Assembly (NCBI RefSeq): GCF_009649635.1
Contig: NZ_WJII01000003.1
Coordinates: 1 to 64,000 of the forward strand
Length of the DNA stretch: 64,000 nucleotides
Reading direction: 5' to 3'
Origin: Microbacterium sp. SYP-A9085
GTDB taxonomy: Bacteria; Actinomycetota; Actinomycetes; Actinomycetales; Microbacteriaceae
In this document: one piece after another, positions 12,129-21,786 of the stretch
Layout: every line of letters begins with the position of its first letter
Position numbering within the stretch: position 1 is the first letter of the stretch
Notes under the pieces: generated by a model
What the model was told of the DNA's origin: nothing
Seen by the model: the letters and a program-made list of their open reading frames with translations, nothing else
Databases searched by the model: none
Position numbers and translations under genes: made by a program

Positions 12129-13168
12129 GGGGCGACTCCGTTCACGGTGAGGGCGCGGTCCTCGGGAAGGCCCAGCGCTATGTTCATGGATTGGACGGCC
12201 GCGCCGGCGGTGCCCTTGACGAGATTGTCGACCGCGGTCACGACGGTGACCCGGTTCGCGTCGCGGTCGATGTGCAGGCCCATCAGCGCGGTGTTGGCGC
12301 CGATGACGTCGGCGGTGCGCGGGTAGACGCCCTCGGGCAGCAGCTGCACGAACAGCTCGTCGCCGTACGCGCGCTCCCACGCGGCGCGGACGTCGGTGTC
12401 GGAGGCGCCGGGGGCGATCCGGGCGGAGCTGGTGGCGAGGATGCCGCGGGCCATCGGAACTATCACGGGCGTGAACGACAGGCGCACCTCGGCGGCGCCG
12501 GCGGCGCGCAGCGCCTGGGCGACCTCGGGGATGTGCCGGTGCACGCCGCCCACCGCGTACGGGTTCGCAGACCCCAGGATCTCGCTGCCGAGCAGGTGCG
12601 GCTTCAGGCTCTTGCCGGCGCCGGACGGGCCGACCGCGAGCACGGTGACAAGGTCGGTGGCCTCGATCACGCCGGCGGCGACGCCGGGCGCAAGGCTCAG
12701 GCTGACGGTCGACGCGTTGCAGCCGGGGGCGGCGATGCGCGTCGCGCCGACGAGGTTCGCCCGCTGCTTCCCGGACGCGGTCGGCAGTTCGGGCACGCCG
12801 TACGCCCACGGTTCGTGGAACGCGCCCCCGTAGAAGGCGTCCCACGCGTCGGCGGAGACGAGCCGGTGGTCGGCGCCGGCATCCACGACGAGCCCCACGT
12901 CGGACAGCGCGTCGGTGTACTGGCCGGACTGGCCGTGCGGCAGCGCCAGGAAGACTATGTCGTGCCCGGACAGGATCTCGGGCGTGGTGTCCTGCAGGTC
13001 GAGGTGCGCGAGGCTGCGCAGGTGCGGCTGGTGCCGGATCAACGGCTGGCCGGCGTTCGCGTGGGCCGTGACGGTGCGGATCTCGATGTCGGGGTGTGCG
13101 GCGAGGATGCGGAGGATCTCTCCGCCCGCATAGCCGGAGGCGCCGGAGACGGCGACCGAATAGGTCAT
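12125..13168 (-). CDS. argC: N-acetyl-gamma-glutamyl-phosphate reductase
   Basis: NADP-dependent reductase, third step of arginine synthesis and first gene of argCJBDF. The 347-residue protein has a Rossmann GASGYAG (9-15) and the catalytic Cys150 in APGCNAST. Six bases before the ATG is TAAGGT (13175-13180). This can be read either as a -10 element giving a leaderless mRNA, or as a Shine-Dalgarno (AAGG) used on a longer transcript that begins before the arginine-rich leader peptide 100 bases upstream. Confidence 0.96.
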   Translation of the reverse strand: MTYSVAVSGASGYAGGEILRILAAHPDIEIRTVTAHANAGQPLIRHQPHLRSLAHLDLQDTTPEILSGHDIVFLALPHGQSGQYTDALSDVGLVVDAGADHRLVSADAWDAFYGGAFHEPWAYGVPELPTASGKQRANLVGATRIAAPGCNASTVSLSLAPGVAAGVIEATDLVTVLAVGPSGAGKSLKPHLLGSEILGSANPYAVGGVHRHIPEVAQALRAAGAAEVRLSFTPVIVPMARGILATSSARIAPGASDTDVRAAWERAYGDELFVQLLPEGVYPRTADVIGANTALMGLHIDRDANRVTVVTAVDNLVKGTAGAAVQSMNIALGLPEDRALTVNGVAP

Positions 13169-13269
13169 TCTTCTACCTTAGTTTCGCGAGGATCGCCGGA
13201 CGGACCGGCGGGGGCCGTATGACGGCGACGCCCTCGCGCGTCCGACTCGGCGGCGCGGCGCGGGGTCGC
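13169..13269 (-). promoter_or_regulatory. Putative arginine attenuator between leader peptide and argC
   Basis: This 101-base spacer follows the stop of the 28-codon leader peptide. It offers CGCCGG/CCGGCG (13194-13210, five-base loop) close to argC. The arm 13242-13248 is complementary to 13273-13279, the last codons of the leader peptide. A ribosome stalled at the Arg codons would cover one arm and favour another fold. The layout matches amino-acid attenuators in general; the terminator itself is not obvious, so the control could act on translation of argC. Confidence 0.45.
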
Positions 13270-13356
13270 CTAGAGTCGGCGGCCGCCTCGGCGAACCAGA
13301 CGTCGGCGCACGGAACCGAGGCTCACGGCGAGCTGCTCGAGGTTCTGCACGGCCAT
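13270..13356 (-). CDS. Putative arginine leader peptide of argCJBDF (28 residues)
   Basis: A 28-codon frame starting MAVQNLEQLAVSLG and ending VRRRLVRRGGRRL. Seven of its last 12 codons are Arg (three CGC, three CGA, one CGT), with CGA and CGT being minor codons in this GC-rich setting. TATCGT (13363-13368) lies six bases before the ATG, the same spacing as in many genes here, so a promoter and start are both present. It lies 101 bases before argC on the same strand. No protein function is proposed: the Arg run fits a sensor peptide that stalls the ribosome when charged tRNA-Arg is scarce. No known leader family was recognised. Confidence 0.6.
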   Translation of the reverse strand: MAVQNLEQLAVSLGSVRRRLVRRGGRRL

Positions 13357-13402
13357 GGCCCGACGATAGCGGCCCGGCCGCGGCATCCGCAAATCGCCGG
13401 CG

Positions 13403-14143
13403 TCACAGGCGTGCGGCGAAGAACTCCGTGACCCGCTGCCACGCGTCGGCGGCCGCGTCGGGGTCGTAGCGGGCGCCGGTGTCGTTGAAGAACGCGTGCG
13501 CGGCATCCTCGTACACGACGGGGGTGAACTCGACGCCGGCCGCCGCCATCGCCTCGCGCACGCCAGGCAGCGCGTCCATCAGGGCGGGGTCGTGCGCGCC
13601 GTACAGCGCGAGCACCGGTGCGCGGATGGCGGCGATCCGCTCCGGGTCCGGCGCGGTGCCGTAGAACGCCGCGACCGCACGGATCCGCTCGTCGGAGGCG
13701 GCCAGCAGGAACGCGTACGTACCGCCGAAGCAGAATCCCACCGCGCCGATGCGGGCGTCCACGCCGGGCTGCTGGTCGAGCCAGTCCACCGCGACGGTGA
13801 GGGCCCCGACCGCCCACGCGGCGTACTCGGGGGCCCGCGCGCCGGCGAGCGCCTCGCGCATCCGGGGCTGCGCGGCGGTGCGGGCGGCCTCATCGCGGGA
13901 GTTCATCAGCGCGAACAGCTCGGCGCCGAGCGCCGGTGCCACTCCGCCGTGGCTGAGGATGTCGGGGGCCACCACGACGTATCCCTCACGGGCGAACCGG
14001 CGGGCGACGTCCACGATGTGGTCGGTGAGCCCCCAGATCTCGTGGATCACGACGACGCCGCCGCGCGGGTCGCCGTCCGGTCGGGCGACGAACGCGTCGA
14101 GCCTCTCGCCGTCGGGCGCCACCAGCGTGATCGTGTCGGACAT
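13403..14143 (-). CDS. Dienelactone hydrolase family protein
   Basis: A 246-residue alpha/beta hydrolase of the dienelactone hydrolase family. The Cys-His-Asp triad is visible: Cys138 in GFCFGG, Asp185 in GAHDP and His216 in AAHAFFN; Glu35 in HEIWGL is the family's activating residue. Substrates of such enzymes are lactones or small esters; no aromatic-degradation genes lie nearby, so the true substrate is unknown. TACCGT (14150-14155) six bases before the ATG suggests a leaderless single-gene transcript. Confidence 0.9.
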   Translation of the reverse strand: MSDTITLVAPDGERLDAFVARPDGDPRGGVVVIHEIWGLTDHIVDVARRFAREGYVVVAPDILSHGGVAPALGAELFALMNSRDEAARTAAQPRMREALAGARAPEYAAWAVGALTVAVDWLDQQPGVDARIGAVGFCFGGTYAFLLAASDERIRAVAAFYGTAPDPERIAAIRAPVLALYGAHDPALMDALPGVREAMAAAGVEFTPVVYEDAAHAFFNDTGARYDPDAAADAWQRVTEFFAARL

Positions 14144-14167
14144 GCCCCCACGGTACGCCGCGCGGCG

Positions 14168-15751
14168 TCAGCGGGTGGGGAACGCCTTGATGCGCTGCAG
14201 CAGGTCGGGTCCGGTGCGGTCCAGGATCCGTCCGCCCACCGTCACGCCGACCGCCATCGCCGCCGTCCCGAGCACCAGCGCGACCGTCAGCGCCATCCAT
14301 CCCAGGAGCAGGTTCTGGCCGAGCACGCCGATGACGGCGAGCACGAGCGACGGGGCCGCTATCGCGAGCACGGCGGCCATCACGACGAACACCAGCAGAC
14401 CGTTGACGAACGTCTGCCCGGGCACGGTCCGGAACGGGCTGTCCCCGGCGGCGGGCACCGGTGAGACGATCAGGGCGGACGAGACCGCCGACGCCGCATA
14501 CCCTGCCAGCATCAGCGCAAGCGCCGCACCCAGGACCGCCGGCAGCGTCCGCCACGCGTCGCCCACGGCCGCGGTGATCACCGCCACGACCACAATGGCC
14601 GGGATGCCGACGGAGGCCGCCGCGAGCATCCGGCCGAGCCGATCCTGCCACCCGCGCACACCGCTGGAGAGGACGGCCGCGAACGCGGTGCCGTCGTACG
14701 AGACGTCGGTGTATCCGACGATCGCCAGCACGAACGCCACCAGGACCGCGGACGCCTGGAACGGCGGGGTGCCCGGGCCTGCTGTGAACACGAACAGGAG
14801 CGGCAGCAGCGGGACCAGGATGAGCTGGCGCAGGTACCGCGGATCCCGCGTCCACGCGGTCAGGCAGCGGGCCCACATCGCCCCCACCCCGCCCGTCGGC
14901 ATCCGGCCGAACAGCCCGAGCGCACCGGCCTTCACGGCACGGACCTCACGCCGCGGCGGCGCGTCGACGGACGCCTCGAGCGCCTTGGCCCACGTTATCC
15001 ACAGCACCGCGAGGGTGCCGGCCGCGACGACGAGCTTGCCGAGCGCGGCGAACCCCGCGCCGAGGACGAGGTCGGCGGGCAGGGCCCAGGCCGCACCCAG
15101 CGGCGTCCAGCTGAGCACCTCCGCGGCCTGCGCCAGACGGTGCAGCGGTGCGCCGGTGGCATCCAGCACCCCGATCGCGGTCATCACGATCGGGCCGCTG
15201 AAGATCAGCAGGCCGAGCACGACGGTGCCGACGACCTCCCGGCCGCGACGACGCGCGCCCAGCCCGGCCGACAGCGTCGTGATGAGCGCGCCGGCCACGA
15301 CGCACGTGCCGACGCCGATCACCGCACCCACGACGCTCACGAGCGCGGCGGCCGGCCATCGCATCCACAGCGACGCGGTGCCGAGAGCGGCTATCGCCGT
15401 GGCGATGCCGGGGATGCCGGTCAGTCCGGTGCCGGCCAGCGCGAGCATCGTCTGGCGCCGGGTCAGCGGGAACGGCGCGAGGCGGCCGGCATCCACCGTG
15501 GTGTCGGTGCCGGCGATCAGCACCGGGCCGATCACCCAGCCCGCGACGAGCACCGATCCGCCGAGGATGGCGACGATCCGCGCCGGCGCCGGGCCCTGCA
15601 GCACCGCCAGCGCTATCAGCCCGGTCAGGACAGCGAGCAGCACGCCGGCCGCCCACAGCATCCCGAACAGGAACCCCACCAGCTGCCACGGGCTGCGGCT
15701 GAGCGTGTTCAGCAGGACCCGGTAGCGCAGCCTCAGGACTGTCGCAACCAT
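14168..15751 (-). CDS. ABC exporter permease
   Basis: A 527-residue membrane protein with about 12 hydrophobic segments and no soluble domain, starting MVATVLRLRYRVLLNTL. It overlaps the 3' end of the adjoining ATPase gene by 19 bases, so the two make one exporter. The architecture (long permease with an N-terminal cytoplasmic stub, partner of an ABC-2-type ATPase) fits an exporter of unknown substrate, perhaps a lipid, peptide or drug. No substrate-binding protein lies nearby. Confidence 0.8.
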   Translation of the reverse strand: MVATVLRLRYRVLLNTLSRSPWQLVGFLFGMLWAAGVLLAVLTGLIALAVLQGPAPARIVAILGGSVLVAGWVIGPVLIAGTDTTVDAGRLAPFPLTRRQTMLALAGTGLTGIPGIATAIAALGTASLWMRWPAAALVSVVGAVIGVGTCVVAGALITTLSAGLGARRRGREVVGTVVLGLLIFSGPIVMTAIGVLDATGAPLHRLAQAAEVLSWTPLGAAWALPADLVLGAGFAALGKLVVAAGTLAVLWITWAKALEASVDAPPRREVRAVKAGALGLFGRMPTGGVGAMWARCLTAWTRDPRYLRQLILVPLLPLLFVFTAGPGTPPFQASAVLVAFVLAIVGYTDVSYDGTAFAAVLSSGVRGWQDRLGRMLAAASVGIPAIVVVAVITAAVGDAWRTLPAVLGAALALMLAGYAASAVSSALIVSPVPAAGDSPFRTVPGQTFVNGLLVFVVMAAVLAIAAPSLVLAVIGVLGQNLLLGWMALTVALVLGTAAMAVGVTVGGRILDRTGPDLLQRIKAFPTR

Positions 15752-16500
15752 GCGGGCCCCGCTGTGTCGTGCCGGCCGCCCACCACCGAGATGAAGCGCT
15801 CCTGCAGGCTCGCGCCGGCCCGGACCTCGTCGACCGTGCCGGCCGCGAGGACCCGTCCGGCGGCGAGGATGGCGACGTGGTCGCACATCCGCTGCACGAG
15901 GTCCATCGAGTGGCTGGAGACGATCACGGACCCGCCGGACGCGGTGTAGCTGCGCAGCACGTCCTCGATGTTCGCGGCCGACACGGGATCGACCGACTCG
16001 AACGGCTCGTCGAGCACGAGCATCCGCGGCGCGTGCACGAGCGCGCACGCCAGCGCCGCCTTCTTCGTCATGCCGGCGGAGTAGTCCGCGACGATCGTGC
16101 CCGCAGCTTCGCGCAGGTCCATCATCGTCAGCAGGTCGTCAACCCGCGGCGCTATCTCGGGGCGCGGGATGCCGAACATCATGGCGGTGTACGTGATGAG
16201 CTGCTCACCGGTGAGCCGGTCGAAAAGGCGCACGCCGTCGGCGAGGTTGCCGATGATGCGCTTGGCGGCGACCGGGTCGCGCCACACGTCGATGCCGTGC
16301 ACGGCAACGGTGCCCGCGTCCGGGCGCAGCAGCCCGGTGGCCATCGACAGCGTGGTCGTCTTGCCGGCGCCGTTCGGGCCGACGAGCCCGTAGAACGAGC
16401 CGGTGGGCACGTCGAGATCGATGCCGGCCACGGCGACCTTGTCGCCGAATCGCTTGGCGAGTCCGCTGATCCGCAGGGCCGGTTCGGTCGATTCGCTCAT
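15733..16500 (-). CDS. ABC transporter ATP-binding protein
   Basis: A 255-residue nucleotide-binding subunit of ABC-2/CcmA type. Walker A is GPNGAGKTT (about 41-49), Walker B is MLVLDEPFESVD, and the H-loop His is in VIVSSHSMD. The signature is YSAGMTKK rather than LSGGQ, a form known in this exporter branch. TAGGCT (16508-16513) lies seven bases before the ATG, so the mRNA is probably leaderless. Co-transcribed with the overlapping permease downstream. Confidence 0.92.
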   Translation of the reverse strand: MSESTEPALRISGLAKRFGDKVAVAGIDLDVPTGSFYGLVGPNGAGKTTTLSMATGLLRPDAGTVAVHGIDVWRDPVAAKRIIGNLADGVRLFDRLTGEQLITYTAMMFGIPRPEIAPRVDDLLTMMDLREAAGTIVADYSAGMTKKAALACALVHAPRMLVLDEPFESVDPVSAANIEDVLRSYTASGGSVIVSSHSMDLVQRMCDHVAILAAGRVLAAGTVDEVRAGASLQERFISVVGGRHDTAGPAWLRQS

Positions 16501-16542
16501 CGGCTCGAGCCTATCCGCGCGGACCCGCGGCGTGCACCGCCG

Positions 16543-19053
16543 TCAGTCGCGCAGCCTCGCCCCGAACCGCTCGGCGGCAAGCTCGACGCCCTGCAGCTTC
16601 GCCGCGGTGGCGTCCGCCGCCGTCAGGGTCCGGTCCGCTCCCCGGAACAGCAGCGCGAACGTCAGGCTCTTCGTGCCGTCGGCGATCCCCTGCCCGCGGT
16701 AGTCGTCGACCAGGCGCAGCGACTCCAGGAGCGTCCCGCAGCCGTCCACGAGCGCGGCGCGGACGGCGGCCGCCGGTACCTCGACGGGCACCACGAGCGA
16801 GACATCCTGTGTGGCGGGCGTGTGCGCGGACAGGGATGTCGCCACCACCGCGTCGCCGGCGGAGGCCAGGAGCTGGTCCAGGTCGAGCTCGACGACGTAC
16901 ACGCGGCCGGTCAGGTCGGCGTCGGCGGCGACATCCGGCAGCAGCTCGCCGGCGTAGCCGATCTCGCGGCCGCCCGCGGTGACGGTGGCGGTGCGACCCG
17001 GGTGCAGCGCCGCACGCTGACCCTGGGCTATCTCGACGGCGGATCCGGCGGCGGCGGCGATAGTGCGGACGACGTCCACGGCGTCGACGAGCGTGAACGG
17101 CTCGGCGAGCCGGTCCGGCTGCTTGGCGATCCTGTTCCCCGTCAGCAGCACGCCCACGCGGCGCGGCTGGGCCGGCAGCGCGGCGTCGAGGGCGGCGAGC
17201 GTCGCGTCGTCGGGGCGGCGGGCGGGCGCGGGCACCTCCGCGGTGCCGTAGGCGACGCCGGGCTCGGGCAGGAACACCGCCCCCAGCTCGTAGAGGGCGA
17301 GGTCGGTGAACCCGCGGGCCGCGTTGCGGTGCGCGACCTGGAGGAGTCCGGGCACGAGTGAGCGGCGCAGGTACGGGGCGCTGCCGTCGAGCGGGTTCGC
17401 GAGCTTCACGCTCGGCTGCGGCGCGCCGTCGGCCGAGCCGTGCAGGTCGTTGTGCGCGGCGGTCGTGAACGGGAACGACGGCGTCTCGACCAGGCCGGCC
17501 GCCGCGAGCGCGTTCGCGACGCGGCGGCGGCCCTTCTGGTCCGCGGTCCACCCGCGCCCGGCGGGCGGGGTCGGCAGCACCGACGGGACCCGGTCCAGCC
17601 CCTGGATGCGGGCGACCTCCTCGGCGAGCGTCCACTTGTCGGTGAGGTCGGGCCGCCAGGACGGGGGCGTGACGAGCCAGCGGTCGTCCGCGTCGTACAC
17701 GTCCGCGCCGATCGTCTGCAGCGACGACGTGATCTCGGCATCGTCGTAGTCGACGCCGACCAGCCCGGGCACGAACGGCTTCGGCAGGGCGATGGCTTCC
17801 CGCTCGTACGCGGTGAACAGGGCGCCGCCCACCTCGAGGTCGAGCGTGCCGCCGGCCAGCTGCACCATCAGGTCGGCCACGCGCCGCGCGGCGACGAACG
17901 GGATCAGCGGGTCCACTCCGCGCTCGAAGCGACGGGAGGCCTCGGAGGGAAGCTTGTGCCGGCGGGCGGTGCGTGCGATCGTCACCGGGTCGAACGTGGC
18001 CGCCTCGATCAGCACGTTCACGGTGGTCGCGCTCATTTCGGTGGCCGCGCCACCCATCACGCCGGCCAGGCCGATCGGGCCCGACCCGTCGGTGATCAGC
18101 AGGTCCTCGGGATGCAGGTCGCGCACCTGATCGTCGAGCGTCGTCAGCGTCTCCCCCGGGCGCGCGCGCCGGACGGTGATCCCGTCGGTCAGCGTGTCCA
18201 GGTCGTAGCCGTGCACGGGGTTGCCGAGCTCGAGCATGACGTAGTTCGTGATGTCCACGAGCACCGAGATCGAGCGGATCCCGGCCAACACAAGACGCGA
18301 TATCATCCACGGCGGCGTCGGGGCCGCGGCATCCACCCCCCGCACTATGCGGGCGACGAACTCGCTCGCGCCGGCGTGGCCGCGGATCGGCGCGTCATCC
18401 TCCACCGCGACGGCGAACCCGCCGTCGGGCTGCTGCAGCTGGTCCCACGCGCGCTCCCCCGGGTCGCGGAACGTGCCCCCGGTGGCGTGCGCGTACTCGC
18501 GCGCGACGCCGCGCAGGCTCAGCGCGTAGCCGCGATCGGGGGTGACGTTGATCTCCACGGCGACGTCGTCCAGGCCCAGCAGCGGGATCGCGTCCGCGCC
18601 GACCGGCGCGTCCAGGCCCAGGTCGACCAGGCGCAGGATGCCGGCGTGCTCGTCGCCGAGGCCGAGCTCGCGCGCCGAGGCGATCATGCCGTCCGAGACG
18701 TGTCCGTACGTGGTGCGCGCGGCGATCGGGAACGGGCCCGGCAGCACCGCGCCGGGCAGCGTCACGATGACCTTGTCGCCGGCGTCGAAGTTGTGCGCGC
18801 CGCAGACGATGCCGCGCACGCCGCCGTGCGCCTCGCCCACGTCGACCTGGCACCAGTTGATCGTCTTCCCGTTCGTCTGCGGTTCGGAGACGAACTCGAG
18901 CACCCGACCGACCACGACCGGGCCGGTCACCTCGAACCGGTGCACGTCCTCCTCTTCGAATCCGACCGACACAAGGGCCGCCAGGACGTCCGCGGGCGTC
19001 GTGCCCGGCGCCACGTCGACGTATTCACGCAGCCACGACAGGGGGACGCGCAT
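16543..19053 (-). CDS. pheT: Phenylalanyl-tRNA synthetase, beta subunit
   Basis: The large, non-catalytic subunit of the (alpha beta)2 enzyme, 836 residues, full length. It starts MRVPLSWLREYVDV and has the tRNA-binding OB domain near 40-150 (VVVGRVLEF, then CGAHNF), the B3/B4 editing module, B5 near 400-470, and the C-terminal FDX-ACB anticodon domain (SAHTPATQDVSLVVP to the end). The editing module clears mis-charged Tyr. Its ATG overlaps the pheS stop by one base (TGATG), coupling the subunits. Confidence 0.97.
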   Translation of the reverse strand: MRVPLSWLREYVDVAPGTTPADVLAALVSVGFEEEDVHRFEVTGPVVVGRVLEFVSEPQTNGKTINWCQVDVGEAHGGVRGIVCGAHNFDAGDKVIVTLPGAVLPGPFPIAARTTYGHVSDGMIASARELGLGDEHAGILRLVDLGLDAPVGADAIPLLGLDDVAVEINVTPDRGYALSLRGVAREYAHATGGTFRDPGERAWDQLQQPDGGFAVAVEDDAPIRGHAGASEFVARIVRGVDAAAPTPPWMISRLVLAGIRSISVLVDITNYVMLELGNPVHGYDLDTLTDGITVRRARPGETLTTLDDQVRDLHPEDLLITDGSGPIGLAGVMGGAATEMSATTVNVLIEAATFDPVTIARTARRHKLPSEASRRFERGVDPLIPFVAARRVADLMVQLAGGTLDLEVGGALFTAYEREAIALPKPFVPGLVGVDYDDAEITSSLQTIGADVYDADDRWLVTPPSWRPDLTDKWTLAEEVARIQGLDRVPSVLPTPPAGRGWTADQKGRRRVANALAAAGLVETPSFPFTTAAHNDLHGSADGAPQPSVKLANPLDGSAPYLRRSLVPGLLQVAHRNAARGFTDLALYELGAVFLPEPGVAYGTAEVPAPARRPDDATLAALDAALPAQPRRVGVLLTGNRIAKQPDRLAEPFTLVDAVDVVRTIAAAAGSAVEIAQGQRAALHPGRTATVTAGGREIGYAGELLPDVAADADLTGRVYVVELDLDQLLASAGDAVVATSLSAHTPATQDVSLVVPVEVPAAAVRAALVDGCGTLLESLRLVDDYRGQGIADGTKSLTFALLFRGADRTLTAADATAAKLQGVELAAERFGARLRD

Positions 19054-20096
19054 CACACCACCATCCCGAACTGCTCGCTGAAACGGATGTCGCCCTCGGC
19101 CATGTCGCGCATGTCCTGCACATCGCTGCGGAACATCAGCGCCCGCTCCACGCCGATGCCGAACGCGAAGCCGGAGTACACCTCGGGGTCGATCCCGGCC
19201 GCGCGCAACACGTTCGGGTTGACCATGCCGCAGCCGCCCCATTCGATCCAGCGCGCGCCGCCCTTGAACGTGGGATGCCACAGGTCGAACTCCGCGGACG
19301 GCTCCGTGAACGGGAAATAGTTCGTGCGCAGCCGGGTCTTCGCCTCGGCGCCGAACAGCTGCTGTGCGAGGTGGTCGAGCGTGCCCTTCAGGTGCGCCAT
19401 CGTGATGCCCTCGTCCACGACGAGACCCTCGACCTGCGTGAACACCGGCAGGTGCGTGGCGTCGTACTCGTCGGTGCGGAAGACCCGGCCGGGCGAGATG
19501 ACGTAGATCGGCAGTTCACGGGTCAGCATCGAGCGCATCTGCACCGGACTGGTCTGCGTGCGCAGCACGAGGTGACGCTCGGGCGGGTCGACGTAGAAAG
19601 TGTCCTGCATCTGGCGCGCGGGATGGTCGGGGTCGAGGTTCAGGGCGTCGAAGTTGTACCACTCGTGCTCGAGCTCGGGGCCCTCGGCAACCTCCCAGCC
19701 CATGCCGATGAAGATGTCGCCGATCTCCTCCTGCAGGAGGGTCAGCGGATGTCGCGCGCCGACCCGCGCGTGCGATGCCAGTGCCGTGACGTCCACCCGC
19801 TCAGCCTGAAGCCGTGCCGCGGTCTCGGCCTGCTCCAGCTCCGCTTCGCGCGCGGCCAGCGCCTGCCCGACCTGCGCACGGCCCTGCCCGAGGAGCTTGC
19901 CGAATGCCGCCTTGTGCTCGGGCGGGACGGAGCGCATGTGCGCGTTCAGGCGCGCCAGCGGCGAGCCTTCCGCGGCGTGCGCAGCCCGCGCGGCCTTCAG
20001 CGCCGCCGTGTCGGCGGCGGCGGCGATGGCCTGCAGCGCGGCCTGGACCGCGTCATCCACCGCCTCGGGGGTGATCTCGGTAACGTCGTCGGACAC
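19053..20096 (-). CDS. pheS: Phenylalanyl-tRNA synthetase, alpha subunit
   Basis: The catalytic class II subunit, 347 residues. An N-terminal coiled coil that contacts tRNA lies at about 20-105. Motif 2 is RVFRTDEYDATHLPVF and motif 3 is GFAFGIGVERALMF near the C-terminus; WIEWGGCGMV lines the Phe pocket. The start is GTG, with TAGACT (20105-20110) eight bases upstream. The promoter therefore lies in the 42-base gap after gluD, and no Phe-rich leader peptide was found there. Confidence 0.97.
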   Translation of the reverse strand: MSDDVTEITPEAVDDAVQAALQAIAAAADTAALKAARAAHAAEGSPLARLNAHMRSVPPEHKAAFGKLLGQGRAQVGQALAAREAELEQAETAARLQAERVDVTALASHARVGARHPLTLLQEEIGDIFIGMGWEVAEGPELEHEWYNFDALNLDPDHPARQMQDTFYVDPPERHLVLRTQTSPVQMRSMLTRELPIYVISPGRVFRTDEYDATHLPVFTQVEGLVVDEGITMAHLKGTLDHLAQQLFGAEAKTRLRTNYFPFTEPSAEFDLWHPTFKGGARWIEWGGCGMVNPNVLRAAGIDPEVYSGFAFGIGVERALMFRSDVQDMRDMAEGDIRFSEQFGMVV

Positions 20097-20138
20097 GAGA
20101 GTCGAGTCTACCGGCGCCGCGCGGCCGACCCCGCCGGG

Positions 20139-21050
20139 TCAGCCGTTGCGCCGGCGGCCGCCGCGGCGCTGCACCGCTATCATCTCCGTCATCGTGACGG
20201 CGTCGCCGCCCGCGCCCTCGATCGCCACCGGCGCCGCCCGCAGCTTCGGCGAGCGGCGCATGCTCCTCTCCACCCGGTAGGCGATGTAGGACAGGATCAG
20301 GCACAGGATGACGTAGACGGTGCCGCCGACGATGGCGGCGGGCACCTGCGGCGAGCCGAAGTCGATCTGCGTGCCGAGCAGCTTGATGACGTACAGCAGC
20401 TCGGGGAACGTGATGATGAACCCGAGGGCGGTGTCCTTCAGCGCGACGACCAGCTGCGAGATGATCACCGGCATCATCGCGCGCACCGCCTGCGGCAGCA
20501 GGATCAGGCGCATCACGGCGTTCTTGCGCAGGCCGATGGCGTAGCCGGCCTCCTTCTGGCCGCGCGGCAGCGATTCCACGCCCGCGCGCAGCGCCTCGGC
20601 GAGGACGGACCCGTTGTAGGCGATCAGCGCGACGACCACCGCGAGGTACGGGTCCACCCGCACGCCCACCACGGGTAGGCCGTAGTACAGGATCATCATG
20701 AAGATCAGCACCGGGACGGCGCGCAGGATCTCGACGATCCAGCCGACCGGCCCGCGCACCCACGCGTGGTCGGACAGGCGCCCGACGGCGAGGATGAACC
20801 CGAGGATCAGTGCGCCGACGGCGGCGACGACGAACGCGGACAGGGTGTGCTGCAGGCCTTCGAACAGCAGCAGCCACGGCCGGGTGTACGTGAACAGCGA
20901 CCACTTCTGCGCCGTGAACTGGCCGGTGGCGAACATCCGCCAGACGGCGAGGCCGGCAAGGGCCAGGACGACGAGGACGGTGGCGATGCCGAGGATGCGG
21001 TTGCGCAGCCGTGCGCGGGGGCCGGGCACGTCGTACAGGACGGAGCTCAT
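20139..21050 (-). CDS. gluD: Glutamate-type ABC importer permease (GluD-like)
   Basis: A 303-residue HisM-family permease with a long N-terminal stub (about 1-60), five further membrane segments and the EAA loop EALRAGVESLPRGQKEAGYA that docks on the ATPase. With gluC it forms the transmembrane path for a polar amino acid, probably glutamate given the gluABCD order known from Corynebacterium. The last ~40 residues are charged and lie in the cytoplasm. Starts with an ATGA overlap with the gluC stop. Confidence 0.9.
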   Translation of the reverse strand: MSSVLYDVPGPRARLRNRILGIATVLVVLALAGLAVWRMFATGQFTAQKWSLFTYTRPWLLLFEGLQHTLSAFVVAAVGALILGFILAVGRLSDHAWVRGPVGWIVEILRAVPVLIFMMILYYGLPVVGVRVDPYLAVVVALIAYNGSVLAEALRAGVESLPRGQKEAGYAIGLRKNAVMRLILLPQAVRAMMPVIISQLVVALKDTALGFIITFPELLYVIKLLGTQIDFGSPQVPAAIVGGTVYVILCLILSYIAYRVERSMRRSPKLRAAPVAIEGAGGDAVTMTEMIAVQRRGGRRRNG

Positions 21051-21730
21051 CGCTCGACCCTCCACTTCTTCTCGAGCACGCGCTGCAGCCACGCCAGCAG
21101 CAGCACCAGGACGACGAAGATCGCCGCGATCAGCAGCAGTGTGAGCAGCTGGTTCGCGCCGGAGACCATCTCCAGGAAGATGTTGCCGGTGCCGCCGGCC
21201 TCGCGGTGCTCGCTGAGGTTCGCGGAGACCGAGCCGAGGTTCAGCACGGAGAACCCGGCCGCGACCGTGGTGTTCTTCAGGAGGGCGATGAGCACGCTCA
21301 TCATCGGGGGGACGACCGAGCGGAAGGCCTGCGGCATCACGACCAGGCTCATCACCTGGCCGAACGTGAGGCCGAGGGCGCGGGCGGCCTCGGCCTGTCC
21401 CACCGGGACGGTGTTGACCCCGGAGCGGATCGTCTCGGCGACGTACGTGGCGGTGTAGATGCCGAGGGCGACAGTGGCGAGCGCTATCGCGTTGATGCGC
21501 TGGCCGAGCAGGATCGGAATCGCGAACGCGAAGAAGAACATCACCAGGGTCAGCGGGGTGTTGCGGATCCAGTTCACGTAGACGGCGCCGACGCCGCGGG
21601 CGATCGGGATCGGCGAGACCCGCATGGCGCCCACGAGCACCCCGAGGATCAGCGCGATGATCCCGCCTCCGAAGAACAGGACCAGCGTGCCGATGATCGC
21701 CTGCACCCACAGGGATGCGATGCCCTCCAT
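21047..21730 (-). CDS. gluC: Glutamate-type ABC importer permease (GluC-like)
   Basis: A 227-residue HisM/GlnP-type permease with five membrane segments and the EAA loop AETIRSGVNTVPVGQAEAARA. It pairs with gluD. It follows the binding-protein gene after a 92-base gap that contains a 13-base-pair hairpin, so it is probably made at a lower level than gluB. Confidence 0.9.
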   Translation of the reverse strand: MEGIASLWVQAIIGTLVLFFGGGIIALILGVLVGAMRVSPIPIARGVGAVYVNWIRNTPLTLVMFFFAFAIPILLGQRINAIALATVALGIYTATYVAETIRSGVNTVPVGQAEAARALGLTFGQVMSLVVMPQAFRSVVPPMMSVLIALLKNTTVAAGFSVLNLGSVSANLSEHREAGGTGNIFLEMVSGANQLLTLLLIAAIFVVLVLLLAWLQRVLEKKWRVER

Positions 21731-21786
21731 CGGGCTCCCTTCGTTCGCGGACCGCGGATGCCGCAGGGCGCGGCGGGGACGGTGGT

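Noticed and set aside
13270..13506. A longer 78-codon frame containing the arginine leader peptide
   Set aside because: The extra N-terminal part overlaps the dienelactone hydrolase gene on the same strand and lacks a promoter; only the 28-codon part has the -10 spacing seen elsewhere.
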